From the NCBI RefSeq assembly GCF_021655115.1, contig NZ_PPXY01000051.1, positions 1 to 40,833 of the forward strand: DNA of 40,833 bases, read 5' to 3'. Position numbers and translations under genes: made by a program. Positions 7,273 through 17,124 of the stretch are shown here, piece by piece. The stretch comes from Clostridium sp. Cult3 (GTDB lineage: Bacteria > Bacillota > Clostridia > Tissierellales > Tepidimicrobiaceae). Position 1 is the stretch's first letter. Every line of letters begins with the position of its first letter. The notes under the pieces are model-generated. The model made no database searches, was not told where the DNA came from, and saw only the letters and a list, made by a program, of their open reading frames with translations.

Positions 7273-7680
7273 ATGTTTAACAAAGTTAGGCTTCCATATA
7301 TTATTTTAGGATTAGGTATGGGAATTCTACTAACCAGTATTATCTATATTCTCAATCCTATTGTTAAATATAGAGATTATACAGAAGAAGAGATAGTTAC
7401 ATTGGCTTCTGACTTAGGTATGGTCTTTGTAAAAGAGAATATTGATAGCTCTATTAACATTCAGGAACAAAAGGTGAAGCTTATAGTAGATAAAGGAGAC
7501 CCGCTAGAGAAGGTATCAAAGAAACTTTTTGAATTGGGAGTAGTAGATAATGCAGAGAAGTTTCATCAATATGCAAAAGATAAAGGGATAGACAAAAAGA
7601 TAAGGGTAGGTACCTATGAATTAGGATTAGATCTTGAATATGATAAAATATTGGATATATTAACTAAACAAATCAAATAA
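7273..7680 (+). CDS. MltG/YceG-like membrane protein lacking the catalytic domain
   Basis: 135 residues. One transmembrane helix (about 9-30) is followed by a short outer domain. The segment from about 72 to 115 (GDPLEKVSKKLFELGVV ... IRVGTYEL) resembles the LysM-like N-terminal part of MltG, the endolytic transglycosylase that cuts nascent glycan. The rest of MltG, including its catalytic Glu, is absent, and the ORF ends cleanly, with a hairpin about 50 bases later. It may therefore bind rather than cut peptidoglycan, or help a full-length MltG; this is inference. It follows asnA by 46 bases with AAGGAGTT. Confidence 0.65.
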   Translation: MFNKVRLPYIILGLGMGILLTSIIYILNPIVKYRDYTEEEIVTLASDLGMVFVKENIDSSINIQEQKVKLIVDKGDPLEKVSKKLFELGVVDNAEKFHQYAKDKGIDKKIRVGTYELGLDLEYDKILDILTKQIK

Positions 7681-7730
7681 TGTTTCTAATAAAATAGTAC
7701 GAAAGTATCTATTACTAAACTGTTGATTAG

Positions 7731-7758
7731 AGCATTGGAGTAATTCCAATGCTTTAAT
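7731..7758 (+). terminator. Terminator after the MltG-like gene
   Basis: AGCATTGGA at 7731-7739 pairs with TCCAATGCT at 7745-7753, followed by TTAATT. The T-run is short, so efficiency may be moderate. Confidence 0.55.
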
Positions 7759-7887
7759 TGGCTTGCATTTTAATATAACAATGGTTTTGAAAAATATAGT
7801 AATATATTCTCCACAACAATTGAAATTATTGTAGTATAATATATTATACTGTCAGATAAAAAACTAATGTGAAGAGGGTTTAATCCT

Positions 7888-7947
7888 TTGAAAAATTGGA
7901 AACAATTGCTAAGAGGAGGGATGAGATTTGGTTTTAGCAAAAGTTGA
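7888..7947 (+). CDS. Possible 19-residue leader ORF
   Basis: A TTG at 7888 follows AGAGGG at 7873-7878 with nine-base spacing and opens 19 codons, rich in Lys, Arg, Trp and Phe. Its stop at 7945-7947 lies 20 bases inside the next gene, whose own GGAGGG site is within this ORF. That arrangement would suit translational coupling. No conservation can be checked here and it may be chance. Confidence 0.25.
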   Translation: MKNWKQLLRGGMRFGFSKS

Positions 7948-8662
7948 TCTTTGGGAAATTTATGAAGGTTTAAAGTATAACTTTTTATATAAAAATGATA
8001 TCAATTCTATACATATCCTCCTAAACCTATATGATTTGGAAGATAATATGAAAAATATATGTCCTAAGTACATATGTACAAATGATATAAGAAAAAGAAT
8101 CAGGCGACAATTAGTATATAGAAAAGATAGGCAGTTGATTTCCAATAATATTGCGCTATTACTCCATGAGGACATAGCTAGGCTTGAGCTAGTTTTATAT
8201 CTAGAAGGTTATAAATATGGTTACTATAACAATAAATGGGTAAACACACTAGAGGATGAAACTATTAGACATTATTCTATTGAAGATATATATGAAAAGA
8301 ATTTTTTATTTCATCATAGCATATGTTTAAAGGATATAATGAAGATCAAAGAGGATTTTTCTTTAGAAATTGACCAAAAGGAGAAGAAAGTAAGTTTTTT
8401 ACATGACTTTATTAATACATATTGTGAAAAACTCATAAAGGGAAAAGTGTATAATTTAAATAATTATATTGATAAACAATTAAAAATAGAATATGATTTA
8501 TATAAGTTAAATATCAAAGAAGAGGGCTCATTGTTATCAATGAAAGAATTAAATAAGATTTACAAGACCATAGTCAACACTATAATGAAAAACAATATCA
8601 AATTATACAAAGATGCTAGCTGGTTTGGTGTGAACGATAGGGTTTTGAATCGGTACAAATAA
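7928..8662 (+). CDS. Unrecognised 244-residue protein
   Basis: I do not recognise a family. The protein is basic and rich in Lys, Tyr, Asn and Ile, has no signal peptide or transmembrane stretch, and looks helical. A very basic patch (KRIRRQLVYRKDR, about 57-69) precedes a helix-like LLLHEDIARLELVLYLEGYKYGYYN segment split by aromatic residues, suggesting nucleic-acid or phosphate contact; this is speculation. Cysteines occur near residues 44 and 49 (CPKYIC). The TTG start follows GGAGGG by seven bases. It sits between the MltG-like and CBS-ACT genes with 26 bases to the latter, so it is probably co-transcribed with it. Base composition matches its neighbours, giving no sign of recent transfer. 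Confidence 0.7.
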   Translation: MVLAKVDLWEIYEGLKYNFLYKNDINSIHILLNLYDLEDNMKNICPKYICTNDIRKRIRRQLVYRKDRQLISNNIALLLHEDIARLELVLYLEGYKYGYYNNKWVNTLEDETIRHYSIEDIYEKNFLFHHSICLKDIMKIKEDFSLEIDQKEKKVSFLHDFINTYCEKLIKGKVYNLNNYIDKQLKIEYDLYKLNIKEEGSLLSMKELNKIYKTIVNTIMKNNIKLYKDASWFGVNDRVLNRYK

Positions 8663-8688
8663 GAATTAAATAAAATGGGGGGATTCTA

Positions 8689-9321
8689 ATGTATGTAAAA
8701 AATCACATGTTACCAAAGGACAGATTAACTACTGTACAGTTGAGGGAAAGTATAAAGAATGCATTAGACAAGATAAACGAAGGGGATTTTTTGTCTTTAC
8801 CAGTTTTTGACGGGGATCAATTCAAAGGTATCATAATGAAAGAAGCCATCTTTCGAGGATACTTTGAAGGCAACTATATGGATAAGAATCAATTTTTAAT
8901 GGATACTACTGTTGAAGAACTATATAAAGATGAATACAAATCGATAAAGGAGAATGAACTAATAGAAAATGCTTCTTATCTATTAAAAGAATTGAGGACA
9001 CCTTTTCTACCTGTATTTAATTCAGATGAGGAGTTTGTGGGAATTTTGACTCACTTCTCAATTTTTAACGCTTTTGCTGAAATATTTGGATTTGATAAGG
9101 GCACTAGAATTGTAGTCCATATGTTCGACATTCCAGGACAATTAGCTAGGCTAACTGAAGTAATTAGGAAAGAAAATATCAATATTTTAAACTTTACTGT
9201 AATGGATGCTAAGGTATTGGATGTATATAGAGTAGTATTGCGAGTTGATACGGAAGATGTAGGAGGACTTGTTGATAAGATTGATGCCGCAGGCTTTAGG
9301 GTAGGAGAGATTACAAAATAG
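8689..9321 (+). CDS. CBS-pair plus ACT domain regulatory protein
   Basis: 210 residues. Two CBS repeats (about 8-60 and 72-130, each ending in an F-x-G-I segment) form a Bateman module that usually binds adenine nucleotides. A C-terminal ACT domain follows (about 138-208, with DIPGQLARLTEVIRKENINI typical of the amino-acid-binding helix turn). No catalytic or DNA-binding domain is attached, so it is likely a ligand sensor acting on another protein. GGGGGG precedes the ATG by six bases. AcuB-type proteins have a similar CBS-CBS-ACT layout, but I do not assign that name. Confidence 0.82.
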   Translation: MYVKNHMLPKDRLTTVQLRESIKNALDKINEGDFLSLPVFDGDQFKGIIMKEAIFRGYFEGNYMDKNQFLMDTTVEELYKDEYKSIKENELIENASYLLKELRTPFLPVFNSDEEFVGILTHFSIFNAFAEIFGFDKGTRIVVHMFDIPGQLARLTEVIRKENINILNFTVMDAKVLDVYRVVLRVDTEDVGGLVDKIDAAGFRVGEITK

Positions 9322-9387
9322 TAATAAATGTATAATTAAATTTAAAATGGGAAAAATATCCCTTTAGATAGTACTGGAGGGATATTT

Positions 9388-9984
9388 GTGAAAAAACAGA
9401 ATGCTATTTTAATATTTCTTTTCTGTGGGGTATTATTTTTTTTAAGCTTTGTATATGGTTATAAGATGATGGGGAGTAAGGTTAATAAAAAACCTATGCT
9501 TACAGGTGAAAAACAGGAAAAAAGGTATCAGGAAGATTTATCGGAATTGGAAATATTAAAGGACGAAGAAAGAATTTCGCCTAATACCTTTGTAGAGAAA
9601 AGAATGTATTACAACCAATGTAAACATAGTATCACCAATGTAAGCACTGCAGAAGATGATATAGTAAATATGACAGAAGAGCAATTCCGAAAATATATGG
9701 GGGAAAACTATTCCAATATAAAAATACTTTCTTTTTCTGTAAAAGAAATAGTGCTAAGAGAAGAACGAAATCATCTATGTCCTAATCACTATATCATAGG
9801 TGAATCCGATGGCAAAATAGCTATCTATGGAATTGATGAAAGAGGAGAAAAATACTTGAATAGGGTATTTAAAGACTATTCTATTTCCCTATTAAAAGAG
9901 GTGGATCAGCTGAGATTGAAAGCCGGTATTGTTGTTGATAGCGAAGAAGAATTATCAGACGTGCTGGAGAACTTTATAAGTTAA
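9388..9984 (+). CDS. BofC C-terminal domain-like sporulation protein
   Basis: 198 residues. An N-terminal transmembrane or signal segment (about 6-24) is followed by a linker and an outer domain. The last part (CPNHYIIGESDGKIAIYG ... DQLRLKAGIVVDSEEEL) fits the BofC C-terminal domain. In Bacillus subtilis BofC is an intermembrane protein that restrains SpoIVB signalling and so delays sigma-K activation; whether that role holds here is unknown. B. subtilis bofC also lies just before ruvA, so the synteny supports the call. GTG start after GGAGGG. A strong terminator separates it from ruvC. Confidence 0.72.
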   Translation: MKKQNAILIFLFCGVLFFLSFVYGYKMMGSKVNKKPMLTGEKQEKRYQEDLSELEILKDEERISPNTFVEKRMYYNQCKHSITNVSTAEDDIVNMTEEQFRKYMGENYSNIKILSFSVKEIVLREERNHLCPNHYIIGESDGKIAIYGIDERGEKYLNRVFKDYSISLLKEVDQLRLKAGIVVDSEEELSDVLENFIS

Positions 9985-9990
9985 TAAAAG

Positions 9991-10020
9991 CTAAGTTAGA
10001 TCTTCTAACTTAGTTTTTTT
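9991..10020 (+). terminator. Terminator between the bofC-like gene and ruvC
   Basis: CTAAGTTAGA at 9991-10000 pairs perfectly with TCTAACTTAG at 10004-10013, then TTTTTTT. Confidence 0.88.
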
Positions 10021-10065
10021 ATTAAAAATGTGTTAAAATAGTATGTAAGTTTAGGAGGAGAAGAT

Positions 10066-10560
10066 ATGGTCATATTAGGGATTGATCCAGGTTTGGCAAT
10101 AGTTGGATACGGTGTAATTGAACTTATAGGTAATAGATATAAAACCATCGACTATGGTTGCATAAGGACTGATGCTAGTATATTATTTCCCGAAAGGTTG
10201 AAAATAATCTATGACGAGTTGACCTTTCTCATAGATAAATATAATCCGGAAGATTTAGCAATGGAGGAATTATTTTTTAACAAAAATGTAAAGACTGCCA
10301 TAAAAGTAGGACAAGCAAGGGGAGTGGAGATATTAGCTGCTGTAAATAAGGGAATAGATGTATATGAGTATACACCATTACAGATTAAACAAAGTGTAGT
10401 CGGTTATGGTAGGGCTGAGAAAAGACAGGTTCAAGAGATGGTAAAAATGCTATTAAATTTAAAAGAAATACCAAAGCCTGACGATGCAGCTGATGCATTG
10501 GCGGTGGCAATATGTCATAGTAGTTGTTTGAATTTTAAGGATATGTTTAAAATGAAATGA
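10066..10560 (+). CDS. ruvC: Crossover junction endodeoxyribonuclease RuvC
   Basis: 164 residues, normal length. RuvC cuts Holliday junctions symmetrically in concert with RuvAB. The four acidic metal ligands are present: D7 in ILGIDPG, E67 in LAMEELFF, and the two Asp of the [10 protein letters not shown] motif near the C-terminus. It starts at ATG after TAGGAGGAG and begins the ruvC-ruvA-ruvB-DUF2905-spoIID-like-queA-tgt-yajC operon, with 15 bases to ruvA. No obvious LexA box is seen upstream. Confidence 0.97.
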   Translation: MVILGIDPGLAIVGYGVIELIGNRYKTIDYGCIRTDASILFPERLKIIYDELTFLIDKYNPEDLAMEELFFNKNVKTAIKVGQARGVEILAAVNKGIDVYEYTPLQIKQSVVGYGRAEKRQVQEMVKMLLNLKEIPKPDDAADALAVAICHSSCLNFKDMFKMK

Positions 10561-10575
10561 TAAAGGGTGATATGA

Positions 10576-11157
10576 ATGTATGAATATATTATGGGAAAGG
10601 TAGTGGGGATAAAGGAGGATTATATAGTATTAGAGAATAACGGAATTGGATATAAAATATTTACTTCCAAGAATTCTATCGCTAATTTAAGCATAGATGA
10701 AAGAGTAACTATGTATACATATTATAATTTAAGGGAGGATGGGGTGTATCTATACGGGTTCATAGCCGAAGAAGAATTAGATATGTTTAATATGCTTCTT
10801 TTAGTTTCTAAGATAGGTCCTAAAGTAGGTTTGAATATATTGTCAACTTTGACGCCTAATCAGATAAAACTAGCTATAATAAATAATGAATCTGATATAC
10901 TATGTAATGCACCAGGTGTAGGCAAGAAAACTGCAGGTAGGATAATCCTTGAACTAAAGGATAGGATCGACGATGAAGATATTATTGATGAGATTGGTGT
11001 TGTAGATGATAGTACTGATGTTGAAACGGCTATCCATGGCCTCATGTCCCTTGGCTATACTAGAAGCGAGGTACGTAGGGCGTTAAATAGAATAGATACA
11101 TCCAATATGGATACGGAAGAGATTATTAGGGAAGTGCTCAAAAAATTATCAAAATAA
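10576..11157 (+). CDS. ruvA: Holliday junction branch migration protein RuvA
   Basis: 193 residues. RuvA tetramers clamp the Holliday junction and load RuvB. An N-terminal OB domain (about 1-62) is followed by two helix-hairpin-helix motifs, one near [14 protein letters not shown] (about 78-91) and one near [19 protein letters not shown] (about 112-130). The C-terminal domain III (about 145-193, [20 protein letters not shown]) binds RuvB. AGGGTGAT precedes the ATG; an internal ATG at 10591 is a less likely alternative. It is 20 bases upstream of ruvB. Confidence 0.97.
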   Translation: MYEYIMGKVVGIKEDYIVLENNGIGYKIFTSKNSIANLSIDERVTMYTYYNLREDGVYLYGFIAEEELDMFNMLLLVSKIGPKVGLNILSTLTPNQIKLAIINNESDILCNAPGVGKKTAGRIILELKDRIDDEDIIDEIGVVDDSTDVETAIHGLMSLGYTRSEVRRALNRIDTSNMDTEEIIREVLKKLSK

Positions 11158-11177
11158 TAAAGGAAGGTAATGATTTA

Positions 11178-12191
11178 ATGGATAAAGGGAATGAAAGAAT
11201 AGTCACAGGTACGATTCAAAGCGAAGATTTGGATAATGAAGTAACTTTGAGGCCTAAATGGATTCATGAATATATCGGTCAAGATAAAGCTAAGGAAAAG
11301 CTACAAATATTTATTAAAGCTGCAAAAGGAAGGAAAGAACCTTTAGATCATGTTCTACTTTATGGACCACCAGGTTTAGGGAAGACCACATTAGCTAATA
11401 TTATAGCTAATGAAATGGGAGTTAATATTAGAGTTACATCAGGACCTGCTATAGAGAGACCAGGAGATTTAGCTAGTATATTGACTAATTTAGGAGAAGA
11501 CGATGTATTGTTTATAGATGAAATCCACAGACTAAATAGAACGGTAGAGGAGATACTATATCCTGCTATGGAGGATTATGCTCTAGATATAATAATTGGA
11601 AAAGGACCTAGTGCTAGATCAGTTCGATTGGATCTATCCAGATTTACATTAATAGGAGCTACTACTAGGGCTGGATTATTGACCTCACCATTAAGAGATA
11701 GGTTTGGTGTAATGTTGAATTTAGACCTATATGATGATTATAATTTGCAGAAAATAGTTAAACGTTCTGCTAATATCCTAAATATTGAAATAGATGATGC
11801 TGGAGCCATGGAAATTGCTAAAAGGTCTAGAGGCACACCTAGGATCGCCAATAGGCTGCTAAAAAGGGTAAGAGACTACGCCCAGGTAGTTGAAGATGGA
11901 GTTATTACTAATGAAGTGGCTAAAAGAGGTCTGGAAGTCCTTGAGATAGATGGGTTAGGATTAGATGAGGTAGATAGAAAACTAATACTTAATATGATTG
12001 AGAACTTCGATGGTGGACCCGTTGGAGTAGACACACTATCTGCAGCAACAGGAGAAGAAAGAACTACCATAGAGGATGTATATGAGCCTTATTTGCTCCA
12101 GATAGGATTTATTAATAGAACTCCTAGGGGTAGAATTGTAACGAAAAAAGCATATGACCATTTTAAAATAGACTATGAAGAAAAGAAATAG
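11178..12191 (+). CDS. ruvB: Holliday junction branch migration ATPase RuvB
   Basis: 337 residues, standard length. The AAA+ ATPase drives branch migration on RuvA-bound junctions. Walker A is GPPGLGKT (63-70), Walker B is VLFIDEIHR (about 112-120), sensor 1 lies in [10 protein letters not shown], and the arginine-finger/sensor 2 region is [13 protein letters not shown]. The winged-helix C-terminus (about 260-337) includes [25 protein letters not shown] precedes the ATG; the next gene begins ten bases after the stop. Confidence 0.98.
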   Translation: MDKGNERIVTGTIQSEDLDNEVTLRPKWIHEYIGQDKAKEKLQIFIKAAKGRKEPLDHVLLYGPPGLGKTTLANIIANEMGVNIRVTSGPAIERPGDLASILTNLGEDDVLFIDEIHRLNRTVEEILYPAMEDYALDIIIGKGPSARSVRLDLSRFTLIGATTRAGLLTSPLRDRFGVMLNLDLYDDYNLQKIVKRSANILNIEIDDAGAMEIAKRSRGTPRIANRLLKRVRDYAQVVEDGVITNEVAKRGLEVLEIDGLGLDEVDRKLILNMIENFDGGPVGVDTLSAATGEERTTIEDVYEPYLLQIGFINRTPRGRIVTKKAYDHFKIDYEEKK

Positions 12192-12201
12192 AGGTGATTA
12201 G

Positions 12202-12411
12202 ATGGCGCCTTTTGGTAGAATAATCTTATTAATGGGCGTAGTTTTAGTTTTGGTAGGTGGAATTTTAATCTTAGGGGATAAATTTGGACTTGGGAAATTA
12301 CCTGGAGATATTTTTATACAAAAAGGGAATTTTACTTTTTTCTTTCCAATCGTATCTACTTTAATCATAAGTATAATCCTTACACTGTTATTGAATATTT
12401 TTAAAAAATAG
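12202..12411 (+). CDS. DUF2905 small membrane protein
   Basis: 69 residues with two transmembrane helices (about 6-25 and 45-65) joined by a loop with KLPGDIFIQKGNFTFFFP, the DUF2905 signature. The function is unknown. It lies between ruvB and the spoIID-like gene with tight spacing (10 and 10 bases), so it is translated as part of the operon. Confidence 0.88.
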   Translation: MAPFGRIILLMGVVLVLVGGILILGDKFGLGKLPGDIFIQKGNFTFFFPIVSTLIISIILTLLLNIFKK

Positions 12412-12421
12412 GGGGATAAAG

Positions 12422-13786
12422 ATGAAAAAATTATTTGTGGGCATATTAATAGCTATGCTGATTTTAGGATTACCTTTTCAGAACAAACATGTATATGCTA
12501 ACTCTTTAGATGATTATTTAAATATAAAGTTGACAAGCCCTATAAAATCAAAAAATATTGTAAGACTATATAGTGAAGATGGGTTTTATGTATATATAGA
12601 TAATATATTTAATGAAATAGAATATATTGAGGTTGAAAGTATATATGTTGTTTTGGGACCTACAGGTGAAATAGAAATAAGGGACGATATCGATAATATA
12701 TTATTTTCTACATATGAGAGCAATTTGATATTGTCTTCATCAAATAAATGGGATAGTATTATTAAAGTAGAGGATAAACACTATAGAGATTATATTAAAT
12801 TTATAAATAAACAAGAAGAGCTATTGGTACTAAATTATATAGAGCTTAATCACTACCTATATGGATTGATACCTCGAGAGATGCCAGCTTCTTTTCCTAT
12901 GGAAGCTTTAAAAGCTCAAGCTATTGCTGCTAGGACTTATGCATTAAAAAATATTAATAAGCATATAAATGATGGTTATAATCTATGTGATACTACCCAT
13001 TGCCAGGTCTATGGCGGAATGGACGGAGAACAGGAAAGAACTAATGAAGCTGTAGATGATACAAAAGGTCTAGTAATTACATATAATGGAGAAATAATTG
13101 ATGCTTTGTATCATTCTACTAGTGGAGGACATACAGAAGATTCTGTAGAAGCCTGGGGTAATTATCTTCCTTATTTAATAGGTGTAGAAGATGATTTTTC
13201 TAAAGGTACTCCAAATAGTGATTGGTCTTTTACTATTAAGTCTAGTGAATTAAATAATAGACTAAAAAATAGTGGAATTCACATAGGAGATGTTATTGAC
13301 ATGGAGGTTGTAGGGACAACTCCTAAAGGAAGGGTCTCAAATCTTAAAGTGATAGGAACATATGGAGAGAAAATTTTAAACAAATCTCAAATTAGACAGG
13401 TGCTAGGTAATGACCAATTGAAAAGCACCTGGTTTACGATTAAAACTAATGGAGATTCTACTAGTAGAAATGACGTATATGTCATAGATGATTATAATGA
13501 AAAACCACAAAAAATAGATCTATCAAAAGCTCATATCTTGGATGGCAATTTTAACAAAAGGCCATCTAGGGGTATAAACAACAGAGCCTTAGGCAGGGAC
13601 AAAACCATACAATTAGAAGATAGCTACGAAGAGACTGCAGATAGCTTTTTAATCCAAGGGAAAGGGTATGGTCATGGAGTTGGCATGAGCCAATGGGGAG
13701 CAAAGAAGATGGCAGAGGAAGGCTATTCTTTTGATAGTATACTGAAACATTATTATACGGGGGTTGAAATTACCATAAAAAATTAA
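12422..13786 (+). CDS. SpoIID/LytB-domain secreted protein
   Basis: 454 residues with an N-terminal signal peptide (about 1-26, ending near YANS). The SpoIID domain spans roughly 140-454. SpoIID is a lytic transglycosylase acting on denuded glycan strands during engulfment; its essential Glu corresponds to E161 here in [16 protein letters not shown]. Later motifs [15 protein letters not shown] and [15 protein letters not shown] are also family hallmarks. True spoIID normally sits near spoIIQ and murA, so this is probably a paralogue carried in the ruv-queA operon. Its start follows AGGGGGAT. Confidence 0.85.
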   Translation: MKKLFVGILIAMLILGLPFQNKHVYANSLDDYLNIKLTSPIKSKNIVRLYSEDGFYVYIDNIFNEIEYIEVESIYVVLGPTGEIEIRDDIDNILFSTYESNLILSSSNKWDSIIKVEDKHYRDYIKFINKQEELLVLNYIELNHYLYGLIPREMPASFPMEALKAQAIAARTYALKNINKHINDGYNLCDTTHCQVYGGMDGEQERTNEAVDDTKGLVITYNGEIIDALYHSTSGGHTEDSVEAWGNYLPYLIGVEDDFSKGTPNSDWSFTIKSSELNNRLKNSGIHIGDVIDMEVVGTTPKGRVSNLKVIGTYGEKILNKSQIRQVLGNDQLKSTWFTIKTNGDSTSRNDVYVIDDYNEKPQKIDLSKAHILDGNFNKRPSRGINNRALGRDKTIQLEDSYEETADSFLIQGKGYGHGVGMSQWGAKKMAEEGYSFDSILKHYYTGVEITIKN

Positions 13787-13809
13787 ATAAATATGTAAAG
13801 GATGATCTA

Positions 13810-15968
<2,159 letters not shown>

Positions 15969-16040
15969 TTAAAAAAGGTTTTTTATTAAATTAATTGAAT
16001 ATAGTATTTAAATAACAAAAAGGAAAAGGAGGAAATATTT

Positions 16041-16361
16041 ATGGCAGCAGCAAATCCAGGTGGTGCAAGTATAGGAGGATTAATTATACCTATAGCTTTT
16101 TTAGTCTTTTTCTATCTATTTGCAATAAGACCACAGAAGAAAAGAGAAAAAGAAATCAGAGAAATGAGAGAAAGCTTAAGAGTAGGGGACCAGATAATAA
16201 CCATAGGAGGTATTTATGGGAAGATAGTAAAAGTTAAGGACGATATGGTTACTATAGAAGTTGGTTCAAATAAGATTAAACTTGAGCTAACAAAATGGGC
16301 AATAGGTACAGTAATCAATAAAAATGAATCAAAAGATGAGAAAGATACAAAAGAAGATTAA
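16041..16361 (+). CDS. yajC: Preprotein translocase subunit YajC
   Basis: 106 residues. One N-terminal transmembrane helix (about 17-36) leads to FAIRPQKKREKE, the YajC signature, then a small cytoplasmic domain (GDQIITIGGIYGKIVKV) and a charged tail. YajC associates with SecDF at the SecYEG channel; secD and secF lie 2 kb downstream. AAGGAGGAA precedes the ATG. A terminator follows, so it probably ends the ruv-queA-tgt transcript. Confidence 0.94.
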   Translation: MAAANPGGASIGGLIIPIAFLVFFYLFAIRPQKKREKEIREMRESLRVGDQIITIGGIYGKIVKVKDDMVTIEVGSNKIKLELTKWAIGTVINKNESKDEKDTKED

Positions 16362-16377
16362 TTGGAAATACAACATA

Positions 16378-16408
16378 AAACTTCCTTGTTGACAGGGAAG
16401 TTTTTTAT
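16378..16408 (+). terminator. Terminator after yajC
   Basis: AACTTCCTTG pairs with CAGGGAAGTT (one G-U pair) around TTGA and is followed by TTTTTATTTT. Confidence 0.85.
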
Positions 16409-16466
16409 TTTGTAATAAACTTCACCAAAACAAAATAGATTTAAAGTAGGATGGGAGGTGGAGTTT

Positions 16467-16844
16467 ATGAAAGAAAAAAATCTAAATAATACAACTTATG
16501 TAATGAAGGGTCTAGCTTTATCCTTATTATTAACAATGTTCTTAATATTTATCTTATCATTAATATTATTGTACACCCCTTTTAAAGAATCTAACATACC
16601 CTTATTTAATACGATAATAATGATTGTTAGCATAACTATTGGTAGTATTTATGCTTCAATTAAAATAGGGGAAAAAGGCTGGATAAACGGTGGGATCGTT
16701 GGAGTTGTCTATTTTATAATATTAGTATTACTAAACTATCTATTTATGAAATCCCTTGTATTGGATCTGTATTTAACTGGCAAGTTTATATTATCTTTAA
16801 TTACAGGAATTATAGGAGGGATTATAGGGATAAATATGAAATAG
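16467..16844 (+). CDS. TIGR04086 family membrane protein
   Basis: 125 residues with four predicted transmembrane helices and a Gly/Ile-rich C-terminus, matching the TIGR04086 (YrzE-like) family of unknown function that sits next to yajC in many Firmicutes, including B. subtilis. A GTG nine bases upstream is in frame, but it overlaps the GGGAGGTGG ribosome site, so the ATG at 16467 is used. It lies between yajC and the SCIFF gene. Confidence 0.82.
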   Translation: MKEKNLNNTTYVMKGLALSLLLTMFLIFILSLILLYTPFKESNIPLFNTIIMIVSITIGSIYASIKIGEKGWINGGIVGVVYFIILVLLNYLFMKSLVLDLYLTGKFILSLITGIIGGIIGINMK

Positions 16845-16870
16845 AACTTTAAATAATAATATTTATATGA

Positions 16871-16876
16871 TATAAT
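16871..16876 (+). promoter_or_regulatory. Candidate -10 box for the SCIFF gene
   Basis: TATAAT lies 40 bases before the SCIFF start, in the short gap after the TIGR04086 gene. The matching -35 region (around TTTAAA at 16848-16853) is weak. Confidence 0.4.
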
Positions 16877-16915
16877 CAATGAAGGTATTATTCCAGCTAT
16901 TGAGGAGGTTGTGAA

Positions 16916-17056
16916 ATGAAACATATAAAAACCATATCTGGTAGTAATTTAAAAGATACATTAAAAAAAGGTGGCTGTGGGGAATGTCAGACATCTTGTC
17001 AGTCTGCATGTAAAACTTCCTGCACAGTAGGAAACCAGAAATGCGAAAATAGATAA
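16916..17056 (+). CDS. scfA: SCIFF peptide precursor (six-Cys RiPP precursor)
   Basis: 46 residues encoded between the larger genes. It has a leader-like N-terminus (MKHIKTISGSNLKDTLKKGG) and six cysteines, C21, C24, C28, C32, C36 and C43, the diagnostic pattern of SCIFF (six cysteines in forty-five residues). In the family, the radical-SAM partner makes thioether bonds between Cys and neighbouring Thr or other residues; the C-x2-T/S arrangements here are compatible. The biological role of SCIFF is unknown. A strong GAGGAGGT lies upstream of the ATG. The maturase gene follows after a hairpin. Confidence 0.95.
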   Translation: MKHIKTISGSNLKDTLKKGGCGECQTSCQSACKTSCTVGNQKCENR

Positions 17057-17061
17057 ACTAT

Positions 17062-17092
17062 AAAGGCGGTGGTTTATACCACTCCTTTTTAA
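17062..17092 (+). terminator. Leaky terminator-like hairpin between scfA and scfB
   Basis: AAAGG...GTGG pairs with CCAC...CCTTT around TTTATA, with a small internal mismatch, and is followed by TTTTTAATTT. It lies six bases after the precursor stop. Such a structure could protect the precursor mRNA and lower maturase expression; this is inference. Confidence 0.55.
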
Positions 17093-17124
17093 TTTATCTG
17101 TATTTTAGTTTTAGGAGGATAAAT

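Noticed and set aside
7820-7840. TTGAAA plus TATAAT as the promoter of the 244-residue gene
   Set aside because: The spacer is nine bases, too short for sigma-A; a second -10 (TATACT at 7845) gives 19 bases, so no firm promoter is called.
10021-10065. LexA/SOS operator before ruvC
   Set aside because: No CGAAC-N4-GTTYG-like palindrome was found, so SOS control is not claimed.
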